This document shows, piece after piece, positions 52,864 through 62,389 of a DNA stretch of 64,000 nt. A model generated the notes under the pieces. That model saw only the letters and a program-made list of their open reading frames with translations. It did no database searches and had not been told where the DNA came from. The position numbers and the translations under genes were made by a program. Positions within the stretch are counted from its first letter, which is position 1. Each line of letters opens with the position of its first letter. Origin of the DNA: Methanosarcina barkeri MS (lineage in GTDB: Archaea; Halobacteriota; Methanosarcinia; Methanosarcinales; Methanosarcinaceae); assembly GCF_000970025.1 (NCBI RefSeq), contig NZ_CP009528.1, forward strand, positions 1,909,168 through 1,973,167, given 5' to 3'.

Positions 52864-54202
52864 AACCTACGTTCTGCAGTATTTTTTCGAAAATCAATAT
52901 TTTTCCTGGTAGCGGTTTTGAACAAGTGCAAATAATTTAGATTTTTAGTGGTATTTGGTGAAAATTGAATGATATCATTTTTTACCTCTAAATATACCAC
53001 ATTAAATATACCACATAGTTGGCTTTTACCTACTACATAAAAGTACAATAAATCCACGTTTGATTGAAAATCGATAGCAGTAAAAACATGAATTTTCGAA
53101 AATTTACTGCGGAAAGTGGGATAAAATATAAAATCCAGAAATTTTACTGCGGAAAGTGCGTTAGATGTGATTAGGAGCAGAAATGAAAAAGGAGCAGGAA
53201 TAACCATTTTTGTTCCGTACTTTCATGCTAATTAGTTGATCCGGAACGAAATAAGAAAGTTAATATATCAATAAATATAAAATTTATTATATAAATAAAC
53301 TGTCAAATTATAAAGTATAAATTAAATATTGCAGTTTGTAGTGAAAAATAATTAACTAAAATAGGGTCACTGGAAATTATCTGATTTCTAACATACTAAA
53401 TCAAAGTCGAGCTGGTTCACCTTGCTGCAATCAACGTATGTTCACGCCCCCGCTCAAAATACCGTTAAAGGAGACAATAACCCTAAAAAACTTATAGTCA
53501 CGCCTGTATATAGTCACGCCTGTAATTATTGCAACAAAAACTCATTGTACCTTATTGAGTAGTTGCATTATTTATCTTCGTGCCTATAGTTTGATCAGAA
53601 GTTAACAATCGAAAAATGGAATTGATAAATTATATAATCATCAACGGTTACCTGGAAAATTTTCCATCCAGTAGCAAGCTAGTGGGGTATTCAACTGAAA
53701 GAAAACTAGCTAACAAAAAAGAATTAATGAAACCGGGCATTTGGAGATACTGAAAATAATCTGAGTTCTAAAATATTTAATCAATTTCAGTGAATTTAGA
53801 AAAAAGCCTTATAAAATAAAGGTTTTGATTTTGTACAAAACACCTATATTTTTATTTAGTTCAAAAGATAATGTATAGCGATATATAAAAGTAACTGATT
53901 TGTGTCTGAGTGCCTAATTCACAACTGAGTAACAAATTAATTGATAAGTAATAACTTAATTGGTATTAGCAAATTCATGAACTTGAAATGTAAAACCCCT
54001 CTCAGTTCAAAAAAAGTCTTTGTTGATCAGCTGTACCAACCTGACTTTTCTGTATGGTAATATGTCCTGGATACACGGTTCTGAATTATGGTCCAGAAAT
54101 TCTCAGAAATTATAACTTTCAAGTTATAAAAACATGTTAAAAACGGATCACAACGTAATTGTTAACATTCAACATAAAACACAGGTTATGGAGTCACCAA
54201 TT
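52864..54202. other. Long intergenic region before hdrA
   Basis: About 1.3 kb. A dispersed repeat (52945-53115) is at the left. A direct repeat GTCACGCCTGTA occurs twice near 53500. The rest, AT-rich, shows no gene or RNA. A long leader or unknown regulatory elements for hdrA may lie at the right end. Confidence 0.5.
52945..53115. repeat. Roughly 165-bp dispersed repeat, copy 2
   Basis: Matches 13140-13305: GGTGAAAATTGAATGATATC, then TACTGCGGAAAGTGGG-like sequence. A 13-bp direct duplication (AAATATACCACAT) is private to this copy. A further TTTACTGCGGAAAGTG follows at 53140. Confidence 0.65.
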
Positions 54203-56581
54203 ATGCGAATCGGAGTCTACATTTGCCACTGCGGGCTAAATATTGCTGGAGTAATAGATGTATTAGCTCTGCAGGAAATGGCGGCTAAACTGGAAGATGT
54301 GGTGCTCGCCCGGGAAGTACAGTTTCTATGTTCCGATTCCGGACAGGAAGGCATCATTAAGGATATAAAAGAAAATAAAATCGACAGGGTTGTAATAGCT
54401 GCCTGCTCCCCAAGGTTGCATGAAAAGACCTTCAGGCATGTAATGGAAAAAGCCGGGTTGAATCCTTACCTTATGGAAATGGTAAATATAAGGGAGCAGT
54501 GCTCATGGGTGCACGCCGATGACCCCCAGATGGCAACCCAGAAGGCTTTTGACCTTATAAGGATGGGAGTCGCAAAGGCAAAATTCCTCAAGGAGCTGAG
54601 TGCAACAAGTTCCAAAGCCAGCAGAAATGTCCTGATTATAGGAGGAGGAGTTGCCGGAATCGAAGCAGCCCTGAACCTTGCTGAAGCCGGCTTTCCAGTC
54701 ACAATGGTAGAAAAAGAATCCACAATCGGAGGCAAAATGGCCCTGATGAATGAGGTCTTTCCTACAAACGACTGCTCCATCTGTGTGCTTGCTCCTAAAA
54801 TGACGGAAGTTCAGAACCATCCGAATATTAACCTTTACACCTATTCCGAAGTTACGGATATTTCCGGGTCCGTCGGCAAATTTCATGTAAAAGTCACACG
54901 CAAACCCAGGTTTATACTTGAAGACAAATGCAAAGGCTGTGTCGACCTCTGCTCTGCGGTTTGTCCCGTAGAAATCGAAAACCCCATGAATTATGGGGTT
55001 GGAAAGACCAGAGCCATATATATGCCAATCCCCCAGTCCGTTCCTCAGGTAGTGCTCATAGACCCTGACCACTGTGTAGGCTGCGGGCTGTGTTTACAGG
55101 CCTGCCCTGCCGATGCTGTGGATTACGAACAAAAACCTGAAGAAATTGAGTTTGAAGCCGGAGCAGTTATTGTTTCAACAGGTTATCAGCTCTTTGATGC
55201 ATCAAGGAAAAAGGAGTACGGATTTGGGAAATATCCTGATGTTATCACAAATATGCAGCTTGAGCGCATGCTTAACTCTGCAGGGCCAACAGGTGGAAGA
55301 GTCATAGTGCCTTCCACAGGCAAACCACCAAAAAGCGTTTCGTTCATTCAATGTGTCGGGTCAAGAGATAAAACCGTTGGCAATGAATACTGCTCAAGGG
55401 TTTGCTGCATGGCTGCACTTAAGAATTCCCAGATGGTTAAGGAACGTTATCCTGACACTGAGATCACAATTCACTACATCGACATCAGGGCTGCAGGGGA
55501 GATGTATGAGGAATATTATACAAGGACGCAGTCTATGGGCGTTGATTTTATTCGGGGAAAAGTTGCCGAAATTTACGCAGGTGAAGACGGTAGGCCTGTA
55601 CTCCGTTATGAAGATACTCTTGAATCCCGGATCGAAGAAGAGGCCTGTGATCTTGTCGTGCTTTCAACAGGCTACGAGCCCAGCAAATCAGCAGAAGGCA
55701 TAGGCCGGATGCTAAATCTTGCCCGCCGGCCTGACAGGTTCTTTGCAAGTGCCCACCCGAAAATGCGCCCTGTAGATGCCCCCGTCAGCGGAGTTTTCCT
55801 TGCAGGCTGCGCCTCAGGACCTAAAGAGATCCAGGTTTCGATTGCCCAGGGAAGTGCATGTGCGTCCAAGGTTATGCAGCTTCTTGGGACAGGAGAGCTT
55901 GAAGCCGATCCTATGGGAGCCCATGTTGATCCTGAAAAATGCATAGGGTGCCGGACCTGTCTTGAGGTATGTAAATTTGGGAAAATCAAAATAGAAAATA
56001 AAAAAGCTGTTGTAGACGAGGTTTCATGTTACGGCTGCGGAGACTGCAGTGCTGCATGCCCTGCAGGGGCAATACAGATGCGGAACTTCGAAAACGAACA
56101 GATTCTTGCTCAGGTCCGGGCTGCAACTGCTCACAGGTCCCAGAGTCCTTTCGTTGTGGCTTTCCTTTGCAACTGGTGCAGTTACGCCTGTGCAGACCTG
56201 ACCGGGATGTCAAGGCTCCATTACCCGACAAACATCAGGGTTATCCGTACTATGTGCTCGGCAAGGGTAAATCCGGAGTTCGTGCTTGAAGCCTTAAAAG
56301 GCGGAGCCGACGGAGTGCTTGTTGCGGGCTGCAGAATGGACGAGTGTCACTACATCCACGGGAACTTTGACGCAAAACAGAGGATGGATGTCTTAAAGGA
56401 AGTTATAAAGGAAATCGGACTTGACCCCAGACGGCTGAGGACCCTATGGATCTCTGCTGCCGAAGGAGAACGTTTCTCAAACACAATTACCGAATTTGTA
56501 AAGGAACTTGAAGGCATCGGGCCTATAGGAACCGAACTCAAGCTTGGAGAACCCGAAGCCGAACCTGAGGAGGTGGCATAA
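54203..56581 (+). CDS. hdrA: HdrA-MvhD fusion, soluble heterodisulfide reductase subunit
   Basis: 792 residues from ATG 54203 (MRIGVYICHCG), 9 nt after GGAG; the frame is open to 54134 without a better site. The N-terminal thioredoxin-reductase-like FAD domain has VLIIGGGVAGIEAALNLAEAG. NDCSICVLAPKM and two ferredoxin sets (CKGCVDLCSAVCP, CVGCGLCLQACP), then CIGCRTCLEVC and CYGCGDCSAACP, hold the clusters. From about residue 640 it continues as MvhD (FLCNWCSYACAD, GCRMDECHYIHGN), the [2Fe-2S] protein that links hydrogenase or F420 modules. It bifurcates or confurcates electrons between ferredoxin, F420 and heterodisulfide. hdrB and hdrC are not in the window. Confidence 0.93.
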   Translation: MRIGVYICHCGLNIAGVIDVLALQEMAAKLEDVVLAREVQFLCSDSGQEGIIKDIKENKIDRVVIAACSPRLHEKTFRHVMEKAGLNPYLMEMVNIREQCSWVHADDPQMATQKAFDLIRMGVAKAKFLKELSATSSKASRNVLIIGGGVAGIEAALNLAEAGFPVTMVEKESTIGGKMALMNEVFPTNDCSICVLAPKMTEVQNHPNINLYTYSEVTDISGSVGKFHVKVTRKPRFILEDKCKGCVDLCSAVCPVEIENPMNYGVGKTRAIYMPIPQSVPQVVLIDPDHCVGCGLCLQACPADAVDYEQKPEEIEFEAGAVIVSTGYQLFDASRKKEYGFGKYPDVITNMQLERMLNSAGPTGGRVIVPSTGKPPKSVSFIQCVGSRDKTVGNEYCSRVCCMAALKNSQMVKERYPDTEITIHYIDIRAAGEMYEEYYTRTQSMGVDFIRGKVAEIYAGEDGRPVLRYEDTLESRIEEEACDLVVLSTGYEPSKSAEGIGRMLNLARRPDRFFASAHPKMRPVDAPVSGVFLAGCASGPKEIQVSIAQGSACASKVMQLLGTGELEADPMGAHVDPEKCIGCRTCLEVCKFGKIKIENKKAVVDEVSCYGCGDCSAACPAGAIQMRNFENEQILAQVRAATAHRSQSPFVVAFLCNWCSYACADLTGMSRLHYPTNIRVIRTMCSARVNPEFVLEALKGGADGVLVAGCRMDECHYIHGNFDAKQRMDVLKEVIKEIGLDPRRLRTLWISAAEGERFSNTITEFVKELEGIGPIGTELKLGEPEAEPEEVA

Positions 56582-58035
56582 TGAGCGAGGAGCACACCGA
56601 ACAGGAAACTCACATCTGCAGAGGCTGCTGCGGGACCGAAGAAAATGAAGTTACAGAGCCTGAAGCCACTGAGCCCGAGGATTTTGAAGCCGAGGATCTC
56701 GAAGCTGAAGCTCCAGAGACTGATGAGAGTGAAGCCCAGGAAAAGATCACAGTTGCTACCAGCATGGACCTTCAGGGCTCTCATTTTATTTATACCCAGA
56801 CAACCGATAAATCCATCAAAACTCTGGATTATGATTACAAGCGCTGTAATGGTTGTGGGATCTGTGCAGAAATCTGCCCAACAAAAGCGCTTGAAATGGG
56901 ACCACTTCATGAGATTGCAACCGGGCTTGATGCACCTGCTGTGATGATGGACCTTGATAAATGTACCTTCTGCAGGATGTGCTCAAACCTCTGCCCTGTG
57001 CATGCTATAACCTTTGAGGCTGTGGGTGAAGTTCCTGATGAGAAACGGTATCCGAAGTATGATGCTTTTGTTAAGATTAATGAGAAATGCCTCCCCTGCG
57101 CTCTCTGTGAGGGAGCCTGCCCTCAGGACGCGATCGAAGTTGAGTTCACCTTCCCAAAAAAAGAAGAGATTGCGCCTTTAAAGGAAGGGGCAGAAGGAGA
57201 GATCGAAATTGACACTGAAAAGTGTAATTTCTGCGGAATCTGCGTCCGGTTCTGTGACGCCTTTATCCTGCTTGAGCGTGAATCCACACCTGACAATCCT
57301 GTGCCTTTCGAGCAGATCCTTGTAGACGAGGATAAATGTGATTATTGTGTACTCTGCCAGGACCTCTGCCCTGAAGAAGCAATAAAGGTTAAAGGGGAAC
57401 GCCCCTGCGAGGCTCCGAAAGTTGAGGGGAATGTTAAGATAGACGAGCTGAAGTGTACACAGTGCGCTCGCTGCAAGACCGTCTGTCCGTATGAAGCCGT
57501 AGATTTGCAAAAACCCATGGAAGGGGGACTGGCCCTTATTGAGACAAACCTGAAGGAATGCGATCCTCAGGGTTGCCGCGGCTGTTTCAATGTCTGTCCC
57601 TCCAAACTCTGGTATGTGCCTACAGATCCTGAAGACCCAAGAAAAATTGCTTTTAAGGAGGATTTCTGTACCTATTGTGGAGCCTGTGTAAAAGCATGTC
57701 ATTTAGATGCTATTAAAGTGGACAGGACCGATGTCCACCACACTGAAATTCCTGATGCACCCTGGGCTGCTCAGTGGAGGGATGCAATCGAGTCCCTGAA
57801 AACTGGAGTAAGGAGAGGAGTCGACCGTGCAGTACCCAGAGAAACCGAGACCTTTAAAGCCCAGAAGTTCATGGGCATAACACCCCCCGGAGTTGACGAG
57901 GAAATGCTTGCAGCTGTGCAGGCAAAGCTTGAGTCTGTAATGCCAGCTCTCAGGAGTGCTAAGGTCAGGAAACTCTGGGAAACTGACTCCCCGAAAAATA
58001 CAGCTACAGCCGTGAAAAAGAAAATCAAAAGTTAA
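56581..58035 (+). CDS. Polyferredoxin
   Basis: 484 residues. The ATG overlaps the hdrA stop (TAATG). Eight ferredoxin-type motifs are visible: CNGCGICAEICP, CTFCRMCSNLCP, CLPCALCEGACP, CNFCGICVRFCD, CDYCVLCQDLCP, CTQCARCKTVCP, CDPQGCRGCFNVCP and CTYCGACVKACH, with CRGCCG near the N-terminus. The acidic leader (ETDESEAQE) is low complexity. It is an electron wire to or from HdrA, like MvhB. The C-terminus is basic. A 22-bp repeat begins at its stop codon. Confidence 0.93.
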   Translation: MSEEHTEQETHICRGCCGTEENEVTEPEATEPEDFEAEDLEAEAPETDESEAQEKITVATSMDLQGSHFIYTQTTDKSIKTLDYDYKRCNGCGICAEICPTKALEMGPLHEIATGLDAPAVMMDLDKCTFCRMCSNLCPVHAITFEAVGEVPDEKRYPKYDAFVKINEKCLPCALCEGACPQDAIEVEFTFPKKEEIAPLKEGAEGEIEIDTEKCNFCGICVRFCDAFILLERESTPDNPVPFEQILVDEDKCDYCVLCQDLCPEEAIKVKGERPCEAPKVEGNVKIDELKCTQCARCKTVCPYEAVDLQKPMEGGLALIETNLKECDPQGCRGCFNVCPSKLWYVPTDPEDPRKIAFKEDFCTYCGACVKACHLDAIKVDRTDVHHTEIPDAPWAAQWRDAIESLKTGVRRGVDRAVPRETETFKAQKFMGITPPGVDEEMLAAVQAKLESVMPALRSAKVRKLWETDSPKNTATAVKKKIKS

Positions 58036-58040
58036 AAAGT

Positions 58041-58210
58041 GAAAGTTGAAGGAAGTAAAAGTGAAAGTTGAAGGAAGTAAAAGTGAAAGTTGAAGGAAGT
58101 AAAAGTGAAAGTTGAAGGAAGTAAAAGTGAAAGTTGAAGGAAGTAAAAGTGAAAGTTGAAGGAAGTAAAAGTGAAAGTTGAAGGAAGTAAAAGTGAAAGT
58201 TGAAGCAAGT
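58041..58210. repeat. 22-bp tandem repeat, eight copies
   Basis: GAAAGTTGAAGGAAGTAAAA plus GT. It begins 6 bp after the polyferredoxin stop codon. It is the largest of the 3'-end minisatellites in the window. Confidence 0.93.
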
Positions 58211-58424
58211 GAAAGTGAGAATGAAAATGAATTCTCACTTTACTATTAAATCATTTTTACTTATTGGAAAAGACCTTAACAGAAAAACCTAATATATTAA
58301 CCAAGCATATTATTTAAGGTCTGCTTATTCAGAATTTATAAATTTATGATCCTGAAAACAGTACCTGAAAACAGTACCTGCTTTTTAAAGTAAAACAATT
58401 CTGAGAATGAAATTGGTGATAAAT

Positions 58425-58640
58425 ATGCCAGAGAACATGAACTTAAAAATTGGGGAAGCTGCAGGAGTGTTGTATCATAAGCTAGAGGAAGGTGAATGCA
58501 GTTTGAACCAGATAAAGATTCACCTAAGTGACAATGGTTTTGATTCTCAAATAGCTTTGATGTCTATTGGCTGGCTTGCTAGAGAAGACAAAATAAGCGT
58601 TGATAAAGAATCTAATCGTTGGTATGTCCGATTGAAATAA
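58425..58640 (+). CDS. Small winged-helix protein (DUF2582 type)
   Basis: 71 residues from ATG 58425, which has GGTGAT in front; ATG 58407 adds six residues. KIGEAAGVLYHKLEEGECSL is the first helix pair and MSIGWLAREDKISVDK the recognition helix and wing. The family is thought to bind DNA but its targets are unknown. It follows the polyferredoxin by 370 bp. Confidence 0.75.
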   Translation: MPENMNLKIGEAAGVLYHKLEEGECSLNQIKIHLSDNGFDSQIALMSIGWLAREDKISVDKESNRWYVRLK

Positions 58641-58720
58641 CCCTTATTGAATGTTTGGACGATATACTTGTTTTACATCAAAATGATTTTCCATTATACT
58701 TTTATTAGCTTGCTTTTCCT

Positions 58721-59146
58721 TTAAGACTTACTTTTTTCTCTTACAACCATAACAGGGACTTTTGAGTGCCGTACAACATTTACGGCAACGCTGCCTAAAA
58801 GCAGCCGATCAATTCCTGTTCTGCCAAGAGTGCCCATAACAATAATATCCATTTTTTCTTCTTCGGCGTATCGGATCAGCTCAGAGGCAGGATGACCTTC
58901 AAGCAGGACACACTTGACATTAACATTTTCCATCTCTCCGATCCCTTTTACATAATTAACGGCGTCAGATCCGTCTTTTCTCAAAGCCTCACGCATTCTC
59001 TCCCAGTTAAAATCCACAGCCATCGAAGAAAAATACTCCGTGGATATTACATAAACTGCGTAAACCGTCCCTCCGCTTAACCTGGCAAGTTCTATCCCTT
59101 TATTGGCAGCAAGCCTTGAGCAAACCGAGCCGTCAGTTGCAATCAT
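58721..59146 (-). CDS. Universal stress protein (UspA family)
   Basis: 141 residues from ATG 59146. MIATDGS starts the Rossmann-like fold, and GTLGRTGIDRLLLGSVAVNVV carries the ATP-binding motif G-x2-G-x9-G-S. In most homologues about nine residues (like ENVTFKKI) precede this point. Here they are encoded upstream, but the only codon at a good distance from GGGGGAT is ATA (59171-59173). So the start is uncertain: ATG 59146 without a ribosome site, or a non-standard AUA. Role: binds ATP during starvation or stress, cytoplasmic. Confidence 0.9.
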   Translation of the reverse strand: MIATDGSVCSRLAANKGIELARLSGGTVYAVYVISTEYFSSMAVDFNWERMREALRKDGSDAVNYVKGIGEMENVNVKCVLLEGHPASELIRYAEEEKMDIIVMGTLGRTGIDRLLLGSVAVNVVRHSKVPVMVVREKSKS

Positions 59147-59173
59147 TATTTTCTTAAAAGTAACGTTCTCTAT

Positions 59174-60165
59174 GTAAAATCCCCCATTTATTCATTCACC
59201 TGTAAGAAATATAATAGCATCGGGTTTCATGAAGTGAAGATGCAAGATACCTGGTAAGATTTCTACATACACGTGAACTAGAGCAAAATTAACAGTTCAT
59301 TAATTTTGTTTGATCCCAAATTATTTTCCTTTTTTAGTTTTCTATTGCAGTTATTCTCATATACATGTGGTCTACTGTTTTGTCCCAACTTCGTATATGT
59401 TTCTCATATATGACCATCCTACTATATGATCATCCTACAGTTCCAAAACGAATTGAAGTTTACTTAATGTTTAAATTTTAAGTAGCCTGCTGTTGTATTA
59501 TGTATTGGACTTCCAACTGGTTTTGAGTCTGAGAAAATATTTCAGGACATAACAGTAGTTCACTAATTTTTACTTCCTCTTAAACAGTGCCTTCCGATAT
59601 TCATAAAACAATAACAATGCTTCCATATCTCTTTTATCACCCAAATCTGGATACAAATGTAGCTTGCAAAGCTGTTGCACCCTTGATACAGCAAAATTTT
59701 GTTGATATAGTTGATTTTCGAATATTTTACTCTTTAATATCATAAATCACGCATTTATTTACCACCATGTTACGGTTAAGAAATATACCAGTTTAGACTC
59801 AACATAGTTCAATCTCATATGGTCTTATATGAGTACAAATTTTATTCTTTTATCTTTTATATACATATCTGAATATAGTCGGACAATGTGTTTATATATG
59901 AGCTTTCTGGCCAAATCATCCGACAATCAAAGATTCTGAAATAATTAATGATTCGAAAAAAGTATGAAAAACGGATAGTTTTATGATCTGGTGAAATAGT
60001 TTATGGTTTATATATAATGTATTAGTAATAGTTTATGGAGTTCAAAAGTACTTTCCAGGTAACCCAAACTCCATAAAATGTGCCCTAAGAGGCAGTGATT
60101 ATGTTAGCTTTGCCCATATTTAAGCTTGCCTGATTCTGCCTCCTAGGGTTATAAGGAGGATAAAT
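59174..60165. other. Long intergenic region
   Basis: About 990 bp, AT-rich. TCATATATGACCATCCTAC and CTATATGATCATCCTAC near 59403 form a short direct repeat. The promoter of the secreted protein at 60166 lies at the right, with AAGGAGGATAA as its ribosome site. No gene is seen. Confidence 0.5.
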
Positions 60166-60881
60166 ATGAAGCGTAATAGAATTGGAATAGGTATACTTGT
60201 TTTAGCAACTCTGCTGTTGGTATGGTGTTGATACCGGCCGCAAGTGCACAGAAAGAGGATAATTATTCTGTAACTGCAGAGAAAGCCTTTGAGCACGCAA
60301 ATGCACAGATGCTACATTTTATAGCAACTAACACATCAGGTTTTGAAAACTGGACAGAAGCCACTATTGATTCAAAACCATTGGAACTTTATGATATAAA
60401 TGGCCAAAAATTGTATTATCAATTTTCAGCATATAAAAATAATAAGGTAATAGGTCAAATATACAGTGAAAGTAATTCGGAAATGTCGGAGTATATGTAT
60501 CCAAATGGCCCTGTTACAAATTATAGTTATACCATAGATGGCGTTCTCAAAGTAGCTGTTAATAAAACGGTTGAAGAACCTTTCATGGACGAAATATACC
60601 ATATATTTGACTCAAAAGCGAGCTCTATAGGGATTAAAGAAGTTCCTTTGGTGTTTATGCGTGAAGATCTTGTTGTGCCAGTAGACAAAGCGACTTCAGC
60701 TGTTGAACAGACTAATTTGTCTACATCTAAAGAAGAGAATAATGAGAAACTCAATAATTCAAGCAATAATAATTCTGAATCTGATGGGGGTAGATCGAGC
60801 GAAAATAATTCTACTCCAGGTTTTGGATTATTAGGAAGTTTGACCTGCCTGTATGGGGGATGGAAGCTCAGGAAAAAGTAA
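60166..60881 (+). pseudogene. Secreted PGF-CTERM-type protein with a frameshift in the signal peptide
   Basis: ATG 60166 after a strong GGAGG opens the signal peptide MKRNRIGIGILVLATLLLV, which ends at TGA 60229. A one-base shift restores MVLIPAASAQKEDNYSVT, with a normal cleavage site. The body (about 190 residues) is a possible hydrolase-free surface domain of unknown family. The C-terminal tail (ENNSTPGFGLLGSLTCLYGG, then WKLRKK) is a PGF-CTERM-like sorting signal. The same tail occurs at 63695. Because of the shift no exported product can be made unless slippage occurs at the site. Confidence 0.75.
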
Positions 60882-61111
60882 TGCGAGACTTGGAGAACCT
60901 GAAGTACTGGTATTAATGATCTATTGTCTCTCAAAATGATCTATTGTCTCTCAAGTCTGATGTACAAACTTAAGAAACCTGATATATCGAAACACTGCAC
61001 ATCATGAGGGATTGAAATTCTTCAATATTTTTGTGTGCTGGTATGAACGAAATCCATGAGAGAGTCGCTGATGTTGTTGCTTTTTAATGAATCCATAAGT
61101 TGGGGTTTAAA
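60882..61111. other. Short intergenic region
   Basis: Contains AATGATCTATTGTCTCTCAA, repeated in tandem near 60925. The promoter of the following gene must be here. Nothing else is seen. Confidence 0.5.
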
Positions 61112-61250
61112 ATGGAAAAAATAACATGTGATAAAATACATCGAGAGCATACTCTCATAAGAGTTTTGGGAATAACTTCACTTACGATTTTAATATTGGC
61201 TGGTGTAGCAAGTGCAGCTCCATTTGCATATGTGACAAATCTGGGAGATT

Positions 61251-62389
61251 TAGGACTTACGCAGTTAAAATGCCGAAAACTTGATATCTTTATAAATATA
61301 CTTATGGCTTAGTGTTTCTCTAAAAACGTACGGAGTTATGGACATAAATCCACCTAAGTGTACCGACATTGACTACATTAATTTTCTCATTGCGGCTTCT
61401 AACGTTTTTAGCTGTACTGAAGCTGCTAGATGTTATCCAGACATAGCTAATGCTCCTTCTCATGATGCTTTTACTCGTTGCCTTCAAAGGCAACCTCCAG
61501 ACACGGAAGCACTATGGGAGGAAGTAAAAAGTTATGTCAAGCTTAAGGGAGGATACCTAATTGTTGATGATTCAACATTAGATAAACCATACGCAGAAGA
61601 AATTGCTTTTGTTCGTCGTATGTGGAGTGGAAAACATCATCGTACTGTAAAGGGAATAGGCCTGGTTACCTTAGTTTGGACTGACGGTACAACCGTTATA
61701 CCTATCGATTTTCGAATTTATAACATCGATGTAGACGACAAAACAAAGAATGACCATTTCCGTGATATGCTTGACAAGGCCGAAGAACGTGGTTTTAATC
61801 CCAAATTCGTTTTATTTGATACATGGTATGCAAGTGTGAAAAACCTTAAAGCCATTAGACAGAAAGAGTGGCATTTCCTTACAAGATTGAAAAATAATCG
61901 TTTGGTAAATCCTGACAACAAGGGAAATGTGCCACTTGAAACAGTAGATATTCCTCCAAAAGGACGTGTGGTTCACCTCAAAGCATATGGATTTGTAAAG
62001 GTGTTTAGGATAGTTTCAAAAAATGGAGACACGCAACACTGGGTTACAGATGTGCAAGAGATGGATGAAGCAAAACGTGAAGATTTGGCAAAGAAGTCAT
62101 GGAAAATTGAGGAATATCATAGGGGAATAAAACAGTTCTGTGGTGTCGAAAAATGTCAGGCAAGAAAGGAAGAATCACAAAGAGCACATATAATGTTCTC
62201 ATTAAGAGCTTTTCTTAGACTGGAATTACAAAGAATCAAAAGTGGAATATCCTGGTTTGAAAGTGCTATGAAAATTAGAAGAGTGGCAGTGACAGAATAC
62301 TTAAGGAATCCCCAATACACGTTAAATTAATTCAAATATTTGAAAGTTTGGAAAAAACAATATGCTAGGAGCCAACTGCGTAACTCCTA
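61251..62389 (+). mobile_element. Insertion sequence, intact copy 2
   Basis: Same 1139 bp as 36654-37792, with ends TAGGACTTACGCAGTT and AACTGCGTAACTCCTA. AGATT is duplicated on both sides (61246-61250 and 62390-62394). Very recent, because the split gene can be rejoined exactly. Confidence 0.97.
61338..62330 (+). CDS. DDE transposase (IS4/IS701-like), copy 2
   Basis: 330 residues, identical to 36741-37733 except Ile for Ser in GGYLIVDDST. That Ser/Ile change is next to the first catalytic Asp pair. Both copies appear to encode a full transposase. Function as for copy 1. Confidence 0.95.
   Translation: MDINPPKCTDIDYINFLIAASNVFSCTEAARCYPDIANAPSHDAFTRCLQRQPPDTEALWEEVKSYVKLKGGYLIVDDSTLDKPYAEEIAFVRRMWSGKHHRTVKGIGLVTLVWTDGTTVIPIDFRIYNIDVDDKTKNDHFRDMLDKAEERGFNPKFVLFDTWYASVKNLKAIRQKEWHFLTRLKNNRLVNPDNKGNVPLETVDIPPKGRVVHLKAYGFVKVFRIVSKNGDTQHWVTDVQEMDEAKREDLAKKSWKIEEYHRGIKQFCGVEKCQARKEESQRAHIMFSLRAFLRLELQRIKSGISWFESAMKIRRVAVTEYLRNPQYTLN

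Noticed and set aside
58032..58238. Minus-strand frame with Phe/Ser/Leu repeats
   Set aside because: Reverse reading of the 22-bp tandem repeat only.
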